This document shows, in pieces, positions 25,833-34,171 of a stretch of 64,000 nucleotides of DNA. The notes under the pieces were generated by a model, which was given only the letters and a program-made list of their open reading frames with translations, made no database searches and was not told the DNA's origin. Positions within the stretch are counted from its first letter, which is position 1; each line of letters begins with the position of its first letter. A program made the position numbers and the translations under genes. Source of the stretch: Burkholderiales bacterium (lineage in GTDB: Bacteria; Pseudomonadota; Gammaproteobacteria; Burkholderiales; SG8-41); assembly GCA_022841375.1 (NCBI GenBank), contig JALHRQ010000008.1:62001-126000 (forward strand), given 5' to 3'.

Positions 25833-26600
25833 TCAGAGTTTGGCAAACTTTACCGGATCGGCGAGTACGCCCCAGATCGCCTCGCGTGACCCCATGATCT
25901 CGCGAGCCAGGGACGGGTCACCTTCTTTCAGCACATCATTTACTTTCAGCAACAACTGATCATAACTCTGACGCAATTGCGCGAGTGCAGACTTGCCATC
26001 GCTATCGTGGTGCGCCTTGAAGCGTTTCAGCAAATCGTCAACCTGGTTTTTCAGGGCAATCTTGGTGAATACGCCGATGGCGTCGGTGTCCTTGAGCCGT
26101 TGTTCAAGCGCATTCAGATCCAGAGTCGACGGGGAGATCCGCGCTGCGGCGACGGGTTTCTGCGGCGGCGGCACCCGGACCGCAGGCGCGGTTACTTTGA
26201 CCGGCGGTTTTGCCGCAGGTTTGTCTGCTGTGCCGTTACTTGCAGCGTTTTCGGGAATTACGGTTGCGGCCGTGGCTGGCGGCGGTGTTTTTTCAGGGGT
26301 CGCAACTGCGGGAGCCGTGGGCGGGATTACGGGTGAAATCGGCTGCGCTGCGGCAACCGGTACTTGCGGAACCTCTTCGGGCAGGGGAGGGAGCCGCTCA
26401 ATAATCAACGTTCCGCCGGGCATCTCCATACGCTGCAATAATTCTGCCGGGCTGGACTGATCTTGCGTCGCAGCGGAAGGCAGTCGCTCCACGACGACAG
26501 TGCCGCCCTGCAAGGGTTCGCTGACCGGCTCAGAGCCCATGGCGGCGCAACCCGCCACCTGGAGCAGAACAAGGATTCCGATAATGTATGTTGCGGGCAT
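25833..26600 (-). CDS. Proline-rich lipoprotein, unknown
   Basis: From the ATG at 26600 the 255-residue protein has a lipobox VAGC, with lipidated Cys18. An in-frame TTG at 26642 would add 14 residues including a lysine, and may be the real start. The middle is low-complexity Pro/Ala/Lys-rich, and the last 95 residues form a helical domain beginning LDLNALEQRLKDTDAIG. Two copies of a GGT-ERLP unit (GGTVVVERLP, GGTLIIERLP) follow the lipobox. No known domain recognised. It is probably an envelope linker protein. Confidence 0.6.
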   Translation of the reverse strand: MPATYIIGILVLLQVAGCAAMGSEPVSEPLQGGTVVVERLPSAATQDQSSPAELLQRMEMPGGTLIIERLPPLPEEVPQVPVAAAQPISPVIPPTAPAVATPEKTPPPATAATVIPENAASNGTADKPAAKPPVKVTAPAVRVPPPQKPVAAARISPSTLDLNALEQRLKDTDAIGVFTKIALKNQVDDLLKRFKAHHDSDGKSALAQLRQSYDQLLLKVNDVLKEGDPSLAREIMGSREAIWGVLADPVKFAKL

Positions 26601-26784
26601 AAATGACTTGATAACGGGGTGGTGCGCTGCGGGCGCGGGCAAATAATGTCTCTGTGGTACTGGTTACCTCATTTCGAACGCGGTGCCGGCATATGGTTCC
26701 CCGCATCCGGGTTCCAGTATCATGTTTCCGATTGTTTCCGAATTTTCAGTATTCGTATATTCCGTATTAATACCCAGGAATCCC

Positions 26785-27006
26785 GTGGAAACCCGCCATT
26801 TTCAATTGAAAGACGAACATGTCCGTCTGTGCGATCTGCTGAAGCTCGCCGGCCTTGCCGATAGCGGCGGCCGCGGCAAGCAGCTGGTTGCCGCGGGTGC
26901 GGTTACCGTCGATGGTCAGTCCGAGAGCCGCAAAACCGCGAAAATCCGTGCCGGACAGCAGATCGAATGCCAGGGTGTACGCATTCTTGTGCGCGCGCCG
27001 GAATAA
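26785..27006 (+). CDS. S4-domain RNA-binding protein (YbcJ-like)
   Basis: The GTG at 26785, preceded by CAGGAA, gives a 73-residue protein made of a single S4 fold: LCDLLKLAGLADSGGRGKQLVAAGAVTVDGQ and RKTAKIRAGQQIE. The pattern matches E. coli YbcJ, a small RNA-binding protein of uncertain role. An ATG further upstream at 26683 would add an unlikely tail. The next gene, slyX, starts 8 bp downstream, so they form an operon. Confidence 0.82.
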   Translation: METRHFQLKDEHVRLCDLLKLAGLADSGGRGKQLVAAGAVTVDGQSESRKTAKIRAGQQIECQGVRILVRAPE

Positions 27007-27014
27007 GGCCCGCC

Positions 27015-27218
27015 ATGGATGAATCCCGCTTCGCAGAAATCGAAATCAAGCTGAGCTTCAATGAGGATCTGCTGGAGGAACTGAATCGCACGGTGGCGCA
27101 ACAGCAGCAGCGCCTCACCGAACTCGAGCAGCAGGTGCGCGACCTTCGTCTGCAGTTGCAGCGCAGTCTGCCCCCCGAGTCCGAAGCCCCGACCCATGAA
27201 ATTCCGCCGCATTACTAG
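27015..27218 (+). CDS. slyX: SlyX-like coiled-coil protein
   Basis: This 67-residue protein is a continuous coiled coil (AEIEIKLSFNEDLLEELN, QQQQRLTELEQQVRDL) ending in a flexible PPHY tail, the typical SlyX ending. Family length is about 70. Role in the cell is unknown. It lies 8 bp after the S4 gene and 8 bp before the serine hydrolase. Confidence 0.85.
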   Translation: MDESRFAEIEIKLSFNEDLLEELNRTVAQQQQRLTELEQQVRDLRLQLQRSLPPESEAPTHEIPPHY

Positions 27219-27226
27219 GACAGCGC

Positions 27227-28453
27227 ATGAACAAACCTGAAATCACCGCTCCGTCACCACTGCCGCGTGCCGAACCACAGGCGCTGGGATTATCCGCCGA
27301 CCGGTTGCCGCGCATCGCGGCTGCGCTGCAGGCAGAAGTGGTGCGCAATGCATTGCCGGGCGCGGTGCTGATGATTGCGCGCCGCGGCAAGCTGGCGTAT
27401 TGCGAAACCTTCGGCCATCTTGATCCGGCTGCAGGGGTCGCGATGCCCGCCGATGCCCTGTTCAGCATTGCTTCGATGACCAAACCGCTGGTCACCGTCG
27501 GCGCGCTGATGTTGTGTGAAGAGGGCCGCATGGCGGTCAACCAGCCGGTGCGCCATTACCTGCCGCAACTTGCCGGCATGCGCGTCAATCCACCGCAGTG
27601 CGATGGCGCCCCGGGTGGTCCCACCGAAGCCGCGTTGCGTGAAATGACCATCGAAGACCTGATGCGCCACACCGCGGGACTCAGCTACGGCCGCGGCGAC
27701 AAGGCCTTGTATGCGCGGTATCCGTTTTCATCCGATGTTGCATCGACGAAATGGACGGGCCCGGAATTTCTGGCCCAGCTCGCATCGCTGCCGCTGCATT
27801 ACCAGCCGGGATCGAGCTGGGAATACAGCCTGGGTCTGGATGTTCTGGGACTGGCAATTGAGGCCGTCGCCGGCATGCCACTTTCACGCTTCCTCGATGA
27901 ACGTCTGTTCAGGCCGCTGGGAATGCGCGATACCGCATTCACCGTACCCGCCGGTCAGGTGGCGCGTTATGCACGGGCGCTGGCGCGAGATCCTGTAACG
28001 GGCGAAGCGCAAACGTTGCGCGACGGCACCACGCCGCACAAGTTCGACTGCGGCGGTGGCTGTGCCGTATCCACCGCCGCTGACTATCTGCGCTTTGCAC
28101 AGATGCTGCTCAATCGCGGGGAACTCGACGGCGTGCGCGTGTTGTCGCGCAAGACCGTTGAATTCATGACCAGCGACCATCTCGGGCCCGAGGTAGATCT
28201 CGGCAAACTCAATGATTACCCGAACATCCGCGGTTACGGGTTCGGACTCGGTGTTGCGGTTCGGCGCAGCAGCGGGCGCGGCGGCATGCCCAGCACTGCG
28301 GGTGAATTTCACTGGGCGGGTTCCACCGGAACCTATTTCTGGGTCGACCCTGCCGAGGAACTGGTGACGGTGTTTATGGCCCACGCCCCCGGCGCTATTC
28401 GCTATTACCACCGGCAGCTATTGCACACCCTGATACTGCAAGCGCTGGCCTAG
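27227..28453 (+). CDS. Serine hydrolase, class C beta-lactamase family (EstB-like)
   Basis: The 408-residue protein carries the SxxK nucleophile motif as Ser83-Met-Thr-Lys86 (FSIASMTKP), the Tyr motif in SSWEYSLGLDVLG, and a third box HWAGSTGTYFWVDP. HTAGLSYGRGDKALY is typical of EstB-type esterases. No signal peptide is visible, so a cytoplasmic esterase or amidase is likelier than a lactamase. It is the third gene of a short operon with the S4 and SlyX genes. Confidence 0.87.
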   Translation: MNKPEITAPSPLPRAEPQALGLSADRLPRIAAALQAEVVRNALPGAVLMIARRGKLAYCETFGHLDPAAGVAMPADALFSIASMTKPLVTVGALMLCEEGRMAVNQPVRHYLPQLAGMRVNPPQCDGAPGGPTEAALREMTIEDLMRHTAGLSYGRGDKALYARYPFSSDVASTKWTGPEFLAQLASLPLHYQPGSSWEYSLGLDVLGLAIEAVAGMPLSRFLDERLFRPLGMRDTAFTVPAGQVARYARALARDPVTGEAQTLRDGTTPHKFDCGGGCAVSTAADYLRFAQMLLNRGELDGVRVLSRKTVEFMTSDHLGPEVDLGKLNDYPNIRGYGFGLGVAVRRSSGRGGMPSTAGEFHWAGSTGTYFWVDPAEELVTVFMAHAPGAIRYYHRQLLHTLILQALA

Positions 28454-28507
28454 GCCACACAAAATCAACGGCTTGGCGGCGATCAGTACGCTAACTTGTT
28501 GTTTTAA

Positions 28508-28536
28508 TTGAAGGTTGCCGCGTACAGTGCGATAAT
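28508..28536 (+). promoter_or_regulatory. Candidate promoter, near-leaderless, with degenerate motif upstream
   Basis: TTGAAG (28508-28513) and GATAAT (28531-28536) are 17 bp apart. The start codon is at 28545, so transcription would begin about 2 bp before it. A degenerate copy of the dispersed motif (CTAACTTGTTGTTTTAATT, 28491-28509) abuts the -35. Confidence 0.45.
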
Positions 28537-28544
28537 GACAGCTT

Positions 28545-28931
28545 ATGAACGATTCGCTACCCCCCCAACCCCCCGTTTCACCGCGCCAGCGCATGCAGGA
28601 ACTGCTGGCCATCCCCGATCGCAATCGGACAGATGCCGAGTGGGATGAACTCAATGAGCTTGAGATCGCGCTCGCATCTGGCAATCGTCCCGGCGCGCCC
28701 GATCCTCAACAACAGCGCCGCAGCATGGGCGTGATGTCCAGCGGCAGCGGCCAGCCCAAAATGGGCGGCGGCCGCCCGCAGGGTCAGGGTAAAAACCCTG
28801 GCGGCGGTGGTGGAGGCGGCAAGAAATTCCATAAACGTCCCGGCAAACGTCGGGGCGGTGGTGGTGGAGGCGGCGGAGGCGGCGGCAACGGTAATGTGGG
28901 TGGCGGCGGGCCGCAGCAACCCCCGCAGTAA
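28545..28931 (+). CDS. Glycine/lysine-rich low-complexity protein, unknown
   Basis: The 128-residue protein has an ordered N-terminus (QRMQELLAIPDRNRTDAEWDELNELEI). The second half is disordered, with long glycine runs broken by KKFHKRPGKRRGG. The basic glycine-rich tail suggests nucleic-acid binding or a condensate-forming segment. No homologue recognised. It has its own promoter and terminator. Confidence 0.65.
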   Translation: MNDSLPPQPPVSPRQRMQELLAIPDRNRTDAEWDELNELEIALASGNRPGAPDPQQQRRSMGVMSSGSGQPKMGGGRPQGQGKNPGGGGGGGKKFHKRPGKRRGGGGGGGGGGGNGNVGGGGPQQPPQ

Positions 28932-28951
28932 ACGCCAATATTAGTTTCCAG

Positions 28952-28977
28952 GGCCGCGCAGTTCGCGCGGCCTTTTT
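28952..28977 (+). terminator. Rho-independent terminator
   Basis: GGCCGCGC (28952-28959) pairs with GCGCGGCC (28965-28972) around a five-base loop, followed by TTTTTA. It begins 20 bp after the glycine-rich gene. Confidence 0.88.
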
Positions 28978-29018
28978 ATTTCTGATTCTGCACAGTACTG
29001 AACCGGGAGCCCGCAATC

Positions 29019-29288
29019 ATGGCCATGAAACCGTCCGAACTGCAAAAGTACAACGCGCTGAAGATCGTCAACAAAATGAAAAAAGCCGCGACGCCGGATC
29101 GATTCGGCGGCACGGCGGCACCCGATCGCCGTGAGCAGCGCCGCCTCGATCAGGCGGCGGGGCTGATTCCGTTTGCCGTCAAACTGAACCGCGATCTGGT
29201 TGCGCAGGTGAATGCGTTGGCGCAGGAGCGCAAGATAGCGGTCAATGAAGTGGTCGCAGATCTGTTGCAGGCTGCGCTGAAAAAATAA
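29019..29288 (+). CDS. Small basic protein, unknown
   Basis: This 89-residue protein is Lys/Arg-rich. Its C-terminal half, FAVKLNRDLVAQVNALAQERKIAVNEVVADLLQAALKK, resembles a ribbon-helix-helix-type DNA-binding segment, with a beta strand followed by two helices. This is a suggestion from pattern only. It follows a terminator, so it has its own promoter. The following 225 bp (29289-29513) hold nothing I can recognise. Confidence 0.6.
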   Translation: MAMKPSELQKYNALKIVNKMKKAATPDRFGGTAAPDRREQRRLDQAAGLIPFAVKLNRDLVAQVNALAQERKIAVNEVVADLLQAALKK

Positions 29289-29513
29289 ACCAGGGCCTTT
29301 GCTCAGCGGCCTTCAGGCGTGATCGCCTAACGGCGCCCGGTTTTGTATTCATCATATCCGGGTTGGCGCTGCGCGGGCTGGCCGCTCGCTGGCGGATTTT
29401 TGATCGCTTGCAGCTGCTGCATCCCCTCTTAGACCCCGCGTGAAGTGCATCCCGCGAGCCCTGCTGCCGCGATGGTTAATAAAATGAGCCATGACTTTCG
29501 GCGCATGATGGGC

Positions 29514-29933
29514 TCAGTCGTGGTGCGCGCCGCCGGCTGGCAGTTCCGCCAGTTCGATCAGACAGTTTTCCGTCGCTGACGGGTCGAGGAACGCGATGCG
29601 GCATCCGGCATGACCGATGCGCGGTACCGGGTCGAGCAGCGGGATGCCCTTGGCTTTTAATTCCGCCAGGGCCTCATCGATGTTTTCGACTTCGAGGCAG
29701 ACGTGATTGAGCCCGCCCTTGCCTTCGGCAATCATTTTGGACTGCTTGCTGTCGGGTGTCAGGCCAGCGATCAGTTCCACCATGGAATCGCCGACCGGGT
29801 ACAGCGCCAGCCGCCGCGTGGCGTTGTCTTCGGTGCCGCCGAGCTTGATGCCGAAACAGCCTTCCCATAACTTGCGGCTGGCTTCGACGTCACGGACGAC
29901 GATGCCGACATGTTCGATGCGTTTGATTTTCAT
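29514..29933 (-). CDS. VOC-family protein, methylmalonyl-CoA epimerase-like
   Basis: This 139-residue protein is a vicinal-oxygen-chelate fold with two beta-alpha-beta modules. The N-terminus KIKRIEHVGIVVRDVEASRKLWE holds the first metal-binding His. GLNHVCLEVENIDEALAELKAKG holds the second, and CLIELAEL the final Glu. This arrangement is typical of methylmalonyl-CoA epimerase. No propionate-pathway genes are adjacent, so the substrate is not certain. Confidence 0.82.
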   Translation of the reverse strand: MKIKRIEHVGIVVRDVEASRKLWEGCFGIKLGGTEDNATRRLALYPVGDSMVELIAGLTPDSKQSKMIAEGKGGLNHVCLEVENIDEALAELKAKGIPLLDPVPRIGHAGCRIAFLDPSATENCLIELAELPAGGAHHD

Positions 29934-30042
29934 GGGCCTCCCCCGATGCGTTGACGGCGCATCATGCGCCTGGCAAGTCGTGGACTCAAGCCCGCGGCGG
30001 CAGGCGGCGCCGGTGTAACATCGGCAGACCGCTCAAATTCTG

Positions 30043-30480
30043 ATGATCATGACTGCAAAAACATCACCGGCGCCGCAATGGCGTTCTTCGGTTCCGCTCT
30101 ACAAGCACCTCGGGTTCCACCTCGACGGTCTCGAAGATGGCCGCTCCCAAGTGCGTTTGTCGTTCCAGCCCCATCTCGGCAACAGCCGCGGCGAAGTGCA
30201 CGGCGGAACCGTGGCTGCGATCATCGATGCGGCGATGTCGCAGGCCGTGCGTTCGCTGGTCGACATGGAAATGGGCGTGGCGACGATGACCATGACCCTC
30301 AATTACCTCGCGCCGGCGAAAGGCGAGATCACCTGCAAAGGCAGCGTGATCAAACGCGGCCGCAGTGTGATGTTCACCGAAGCCGAAGTCTATGGCGAGG
30401 ATGGTGTGCTGGCCTGTCGCGCCAGTGCCAATTACCGTATTCTGCCCAAGACGGTTTATGACAAAAAATCACCAACCTGA
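30043..30480 (+). CDS. PaaI-family hotdog-fold thioesterase
   Basis: The 145-residue hotdog protein shows GEVHGGTVAAIIDAAMSQAV, the helix with the active-site segment, and the strand MTLNYLAPAKGEITCKGSVIKRGRSVMFTEAEVYG. It should hydrolyse an acyl-CoA in the cytoplasm. The TctC gene starts 13 bp after its stop, so the two form an operon. A second ATG at 30049 is possible. Confidence 0.87.
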   Translation: MIMTAKTSPAPQWRSSVPLYKHLGFHLDGLEDGRSQVRLSFQPHLGNSRGEVHGGTVAAIIDAAMSQAVRSLVDMEMGVATMTMTLNYLAPAKGEITCKGSVIKRGRSVMFTEAEVYGEDGVLACRASANYRILPKTVYDKKSPT

Positions 30481-30493
30481 ACGGAGACGCAGC

Positions 30494-31495
30494 ATGACCA
30501 TTGCAACCCGATACAACGGCGGTCTGGTCGTTGTCCTGAGCGCTGTCGTCTGCGCAATGCCTGCACTGGCTGCGCAACCGAAGTCCGCGGATGGCGCATC
30601 CGGATTTCCCAGCAGACCGCTGCGCATGATCGTGCCTTTTGCGCCGCAGGGCCCCAATGATCAACTGGCGCGCATGGTTGGCGTCAAGCTGACTGAGTTG
30701 TGGGGCCAGCAGGTCGTCATCGACAACCGTCCCGGCGGCGGCACCGTGATCGGCACTGAACTGGCCGTGCGCGCGCCGGCTGACGGCCACACCATGCTGA
30801 TGGTTTCATTGAGCACCGCGGTCAACCCCATGCTGCAGAAAAAACTGCCGTACAACACCGCGAAAGACCTGCAGCCGCTGGTCAACCTGGCGTTTTCACC
30901 GAACCTGCTGGTGACCCATCCCGCCGTTGCAGCCAACAATGTTGCGCAACTGCTGGCGCTGGCCAAGGCCAAGCCGGGCAGCATCATTTATGCCTCCGGC
31001 GGCAACGGATCGACAACGCATCTCGCCGCGGAACTGCTGGCCAATATGGGCGGCGTCAAAATGACGCATGTGCCGTACAAGGGTGCCAATCCGGCGACGC
31101 TGGATCTGCTCGGCGGCCGCGTGTCCTGCATGTTCGGTACCATCCTGCCGACGCTGCCGCACGTGAAAGCCGGCAAGCTGCGTGCGCTGGGCGTCAGCGC
31201 ACTCAAGCGCACCGCGGCCCTGCCGGAAGTCCCGGCGATTGCCGAGACGCTGCCCGGATTCGAGGCGGTGTCATTTTATGGCGTGGCAGTACCGTCGGGC
31301 GTACCCAAGCCGGTGATGGCCAAACTCAATGCCGAGATCGCACGCATCATCACCGCGCCCGATGCCCGCGAACAACTGCGGCAGCAGGGCGCCGATGCGG
31401 TGGGCGATACGCAGGCGGAATTCACGGCGTTTTTCAACACCCAGATGAACAAGTGGGCGAAGCTGATCCGCGAGGCAGGCATACAGCCGGAATAA
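30494..31495 (+). CDS. TctC/Bug-family substrate-binding protein
   Basis: This is a 333-residue periplasmic protein with a signal peptide (about 1-27, ending ALAAQ). It has PSRPLRMIVPFAPQGPNDQLAR, VVIDNRPGGGTVIGTELAV and THVPYKGANPATLDLLGG. It is preceded by CGGAGAC and follows the thioesterase by 13 bp. No permease is adjacent. The ligand is unknown. Confidence 0.9.
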   Translation: MTIATRYNGGLVVVLSAVVCAMPALAAQPKSADGASGFPSRPLRMIVPFAPQGPNDQLARMVGVKLTELWGQQVVIDNRPGGGTVIGTELAVRAPADGHTMLMVSLSTAVNPMLQKKLPYNTAKDLQPLVNLAFSPNLLVTHPAVAANNVAQLLALAKAKPGSIIYASGGNGSTTHLAAELLANMGGVKMTHVPYKGANPATLDLLGGRVSCMFGTILPTLPHVKAGKLRALGVSALKRTAALPEVPAIAETLPGFEAVSFYGVAVPSGVPKPVMAKLNAEIARIITAPDAREQLRQQGADAVGDTQAEFTAFFNTQMNKWAKLIREAGIQPE

Positions 31496-31560
31496 ACCTG
31501 CCCGGGGCTCACCCCGCGCAGCCCTACAGATGCACCGCCACCAAACAAATGACCGCGACG

Positions 31561-32181
31561 TTATTTATTTAGCGGTGGCAGCGGCAGCGGGGTGCCCGGC
31601 GGCACCGGCGTGCGGTCGACGTTCAGGCACATCGACACCAGCACATAGAAGCCATTGACCGAAATCAGGTCGACCACGCCGCGTTCTCCGAAGCGGGCAG
31701 CCGCGCGCGCATACATCGCGTCGCTGACGCCTTGTGTTTGCTGCAGTTCCGATGAGAATTCGTAGACCAGTGTTTCGTCGGCATCCATGCCGGCGGGACG
31801 GCGGCCCTGAGCAATGGCCTCGGCAATCTTCGGATCAAGGCCGCCTTCCAACGCGAGCTTGTGATGGGCAACCCATTCGTATTGCGAGGTCCAGTTTCTC
31901 GCGGTGACGAGGATGGCGAGTTCATTGAGCTTGCCGGCGAGCGAACTGCGAAAGCGGATTTCTTCGCCGAGTTGTTGCACCAGATTGCCGATGCCCGGGC
32001 TGCGCAGCCAGACGTTGAACGGTCCGCCCAGAGGCCCGGGTTTCGATGCGCCGGAGCTGGCGAGTTTTGCGCGCGGACCGGATTTGATCGCATCGGTCAG
32101 CGCCTGCTGTTCCGGCGTCAGTTGGTCGACGGGAATCAGCTTGAAGCGGCGGGTGTCGGCGGACTGCGCATCGTTGCTCAT
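31561..32181 (-). CDS. Carboxymuconolactone decarboxylase (AhpD-like) family protein
   Basis: The ATG at 32181 gives 206 residues. The family core is FRSSLAGKLNELAILVTARNWTSQYEWVAHHKLALEGGL, followed by an all-helical C-terminus with FGERGVVDLISVNGFYVLVSMCLN. The AhpD CxxC disulfide is absent: no Cys pair precedes the conserved His (EWVAHHK). The protein therefore belongs to the CMD-like group rather than the peroxidase-reducing one. Substrate unknown. The dispersed motif (32201-32219) lies 19 bp before the start, in gene orientation. Confidence 0.82.
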   Translation of the reverse strand: MSNDAQSADTRRFKLIPVDQLTPEQQALTDAIKSGPRAKLASSGASKPGPLGGPFNVWLRSPGIGNLVQQLGEEIRFRSSLAGKLNELAILVTARNWTSQYEWVAHHKLALEGGLDPKIAEAIAQGRRPAGMDADETLVYEFSSELQQTQGVSDAMYARAAARFGERGVVDLISVNGFYVLVSMCLNVDRTPVPPGTPLPLPPLNK

Positions 32182-32200
32182 GGAGGCCTTTAAAAATGTT

Positions 32201-32219
32201 AATAAAAACAAATGCTTAT
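32201..32219 (-). promoter_or_regulatory. Dispersed AT-rich 19-bp motif, copy 5
   Basis: On the minus strand it reads ATAAGCATTTGTTTTTATT. It lies 19 bp before the start codon of the CMD-family gene, the same setting as copy 1 before the nitroreductase. ATAA at one end and TTAT near the other form an imperfect dyad. Confidence 0.6.
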
Positions 32220-32245
32220 AACTATTCGGCTGAAGGGTGCCACAT

Positions 32246-32839
32246 TCAGGTGAAGTCGAGGCGGGCGTCGCGCAATACGCCAAACAACTGCACCGGGTCG
32301 CGGCGCGGAATTTCCAGCGGCGGCAGCGGTTCAGCATCCAGCGCAGTGCGGTTGTCGCCGAGCGCATCCATCACCGGCGCGGAAATGACGAACTCTCCGG
32401 CACGTGCCCGATGCAGCAGGCGCGTCGCAATGCTGATGCTGTCGCCGATGATCATCATCGGCGCATTGCCGGGGATGCCGATGACCGCGTCGCCGGCATG
32501 CAGGCCCATCGCGACCGCGGCACGGATACCGAAATCGCGAGTCCATGACTCTTCAATGACGTCGAAACCGCGCTGGATTTCCTGAGCAGCCTGCACCGCT
32601 TGATGCGCACGGTCGGGGCCCACGAAAAAGGCCATCAGCGTGTCATTGAGCACGTTGTGCACGGTGCCGCCGTTGCGCTCACTGGCGGTGCTGACCATTT
32701 CAAAAAAAACCGCCGCCTGGCTCAGCACCACTTCCGCCTGCAACATGGACGAGGTGCGCGTGAAGCCACGGGTTTCCGCGAACAGGATGACTGCGGGCAG
32801 TCTTGCCGGTTTGGTCAGCGCCGTGATCTTTGCAGCCAT
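32246..32839 (-). CDS. Stand-alone class III adenylate/guanylate cyclase-like domain
   Basis: The ATG at 32839 gives 197 residues, essentially a single cyclase homology domain. The first metal region reads LFAETRGFT, where catalytic cyclases normally have Asp in FxDxxGFT; here it is Glu. The second, LNDTLMAFF, keeps an Asp. GLHAGDAVIGIPG and GDSISIATRLLHRARAGEFVIS are conserved. It may make cyclic nucleotide weakly or be a degenerate regulatory domain. The SulP transporter at 34172 ends in a cNMP-binding domain, but a link is speculative. Confidence 0.78.
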   Translation of the reverse strand: MAAKITALTKPARLPAVILFAETRGFTRTSSMLQAEVVLSQAAVFFEMVSTASERNGGTVHNVLNDTLMAFFVGPDRAHQAVQAAQEIQRGFDVIEESWTRDFGIRAAVAMGLHAGDAVIGIPGNAPMMIIGDSISIATRLLHRARAGEFVISAPVMDALGDNRTALDAEPLPPLEIPRRDPVQLFGVLRDARLDFT

Positions 32840-32909
32840 GCGGTCATTGTCCTGTCTGGAGGTGGTGCCGTGTGCGAAGTTATTATAGCGGCCGCCGCCG
32901 TTGCGTTTT

Positions 32910-33968
32910 TCAGTCGAGCAGCGAGAAACCCAGGCCCGGAACGTCCGGAACGTGCAGCTTGCCGTCGTGGAAGTCCGGATGCGTCGCAAAACGGCTGCGC
33001 AGCGCGGCGTGTGCGCCGTGCACTTCGAGCATGCCGCCGTGCGCGTGGCCGGCCATCGCCGGAAGGTTTGCCGCCTCATAGCCGCCGGCACCGGTGACCG
33101 CGATGCCGTGCGCTTCGGCCATTGCGAGGATGCGCAGCATGGCGCTGAGACCACCGCAGAAGGCCGCGTTGGGCTGCAGAATATCGAGCGCGCCGGTGGT
33201 CAGAACGTCACGGAACCAGGTGATCGACTGAATCATCTGACCCGACGCCAGAGGAATGGATGTCGCACGCCGCAGTTCCGCCAGCGAGGCGATATCGTTG
33301 CCGCGCACCGGTTCCTCAAAAAATGCGATATCGCAATCCGCAACCAGCGTCGCCAAACGTTTGGCCTCGGCCACGGTGTAGGCGCAGTTGGCGTCGAGCA
33401 TCAGCGGCGCCCGTCCAATGGCGTCGCGCACCGCGCGAATGCGCTGCGCATCCTCGGTGATGCTGCGGCCGGCGCCGACGAGAATTTTTGCGCCGTGAAA
33501 TCCCGAGCTGAGCGCAGTAGTGCAGGCGTTGATCAGTTCGCTTTCTGTGAAGGCGGGCAGCCCGACGGTGGCATAGGCGGGCACGGCAGTCCGCGCGCCG
33601 CCGATCAGCCGCGCAACGGGTTGATTGAACTGCTTGCCCTTGATGTCCCACAGCGCAAGATCCAGAGCGGACATTGCCGATATGAATACGCCGGTGGACT
33701 GCCGCGGATTGAATTTTTTCGCCAGCGCCAGGGTCACGGCTTCGATGTCCAACGGATCAAGACCTTTTACCGTTTCTGCAATGCCGCCATTGAGCAGGTG
33801 CGCGACCTCGGCAGAAAGGAAGCGACCGGTGACGCCGATGCCGGTGACGCCGTCGCCGGTGGTGACCTTGCAGCGCACATAGCTAAGGCTTTCCTGACCT
33901 GCATACGCGTCGGCGGCGCGTACCGGTTTGATGTGTTCAACGGCGGCGTGGATGCTGGCAATCGTCAT
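32910..33968 (-). CDS. Enolase-superfamily protein (mandelate racemase/muconate lactonizing family)
   Basis: The ATG at 33968 gives 352 residues: a capping domain, then a beta/alpha barrel. The family LALWDIKGKQFNQPVARLIGG is clear. Metal-ligand positions read Asp (LMLDANCAYT), Glu (AFFEEPV) and then ASGQ, where Glu is usual. The KxK catalytic pair reads KIL, and the usual barrel-end His is not seen in VTGAGGYEAANLP. It may act on an acid sugar or be a dehydratase of a less common subgroup. Function cannot be assigned. Confidence 0.8.
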   Translation of the reverse strand: MTIASIHAAVEHIKPVRAADAYAGQESLSYVRCKVTTGDGVTGIGVTGRFLSAEVAHLLNGGIAETVKGLDPLDIEAVTLALAKKFNPRQSTGVFISAMSALDLALWDIKGKQFNQPVARLIGGARTAVPAYATVGLPAFTESELINACTTALSSGFHGAKILVGAGRSITEDAQRIRAVRDAIGRAPLMLDANCAYTVAEAKRLATLVADCDIAFFEEPVRGNDIASLAELRRATSIPLASGQMIQSITWFRDVLTTGALDILQPNAAFCGGLSAMLRILAMAEAHGIAVTGAGGYEAANLPAMAGHAHGGMLEVHGAHAALRSRFATHPDFHDGKLHVPDVPGLGFSLLD

Positions 33969-34171
33969 GAGTTCAACCTGTGGCGTGCGACGGAGGCTGG
34001 AGTTTACCCGCCCGCAGCCCCGTCTGTAATCCGCCCGGGCGCGCGTCGGCATTACCGGGGTAACTTGTGTTTATACTGCCGGCAGGGTTCAAGCAGAGGC
34101 CATACGCAGGTCGGAAGCTATATCTTCCCATGGCCCCAATAACAGCCTTATGCAGTAACAGGGTGAAGTGA

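Noticed and set aside
28800-28920. GGTGGTGGCGG repeats as a possible CRISPR or tandem DNA repeat
   Set aside because: They encode glycine runs in frame and have no spacer structure.
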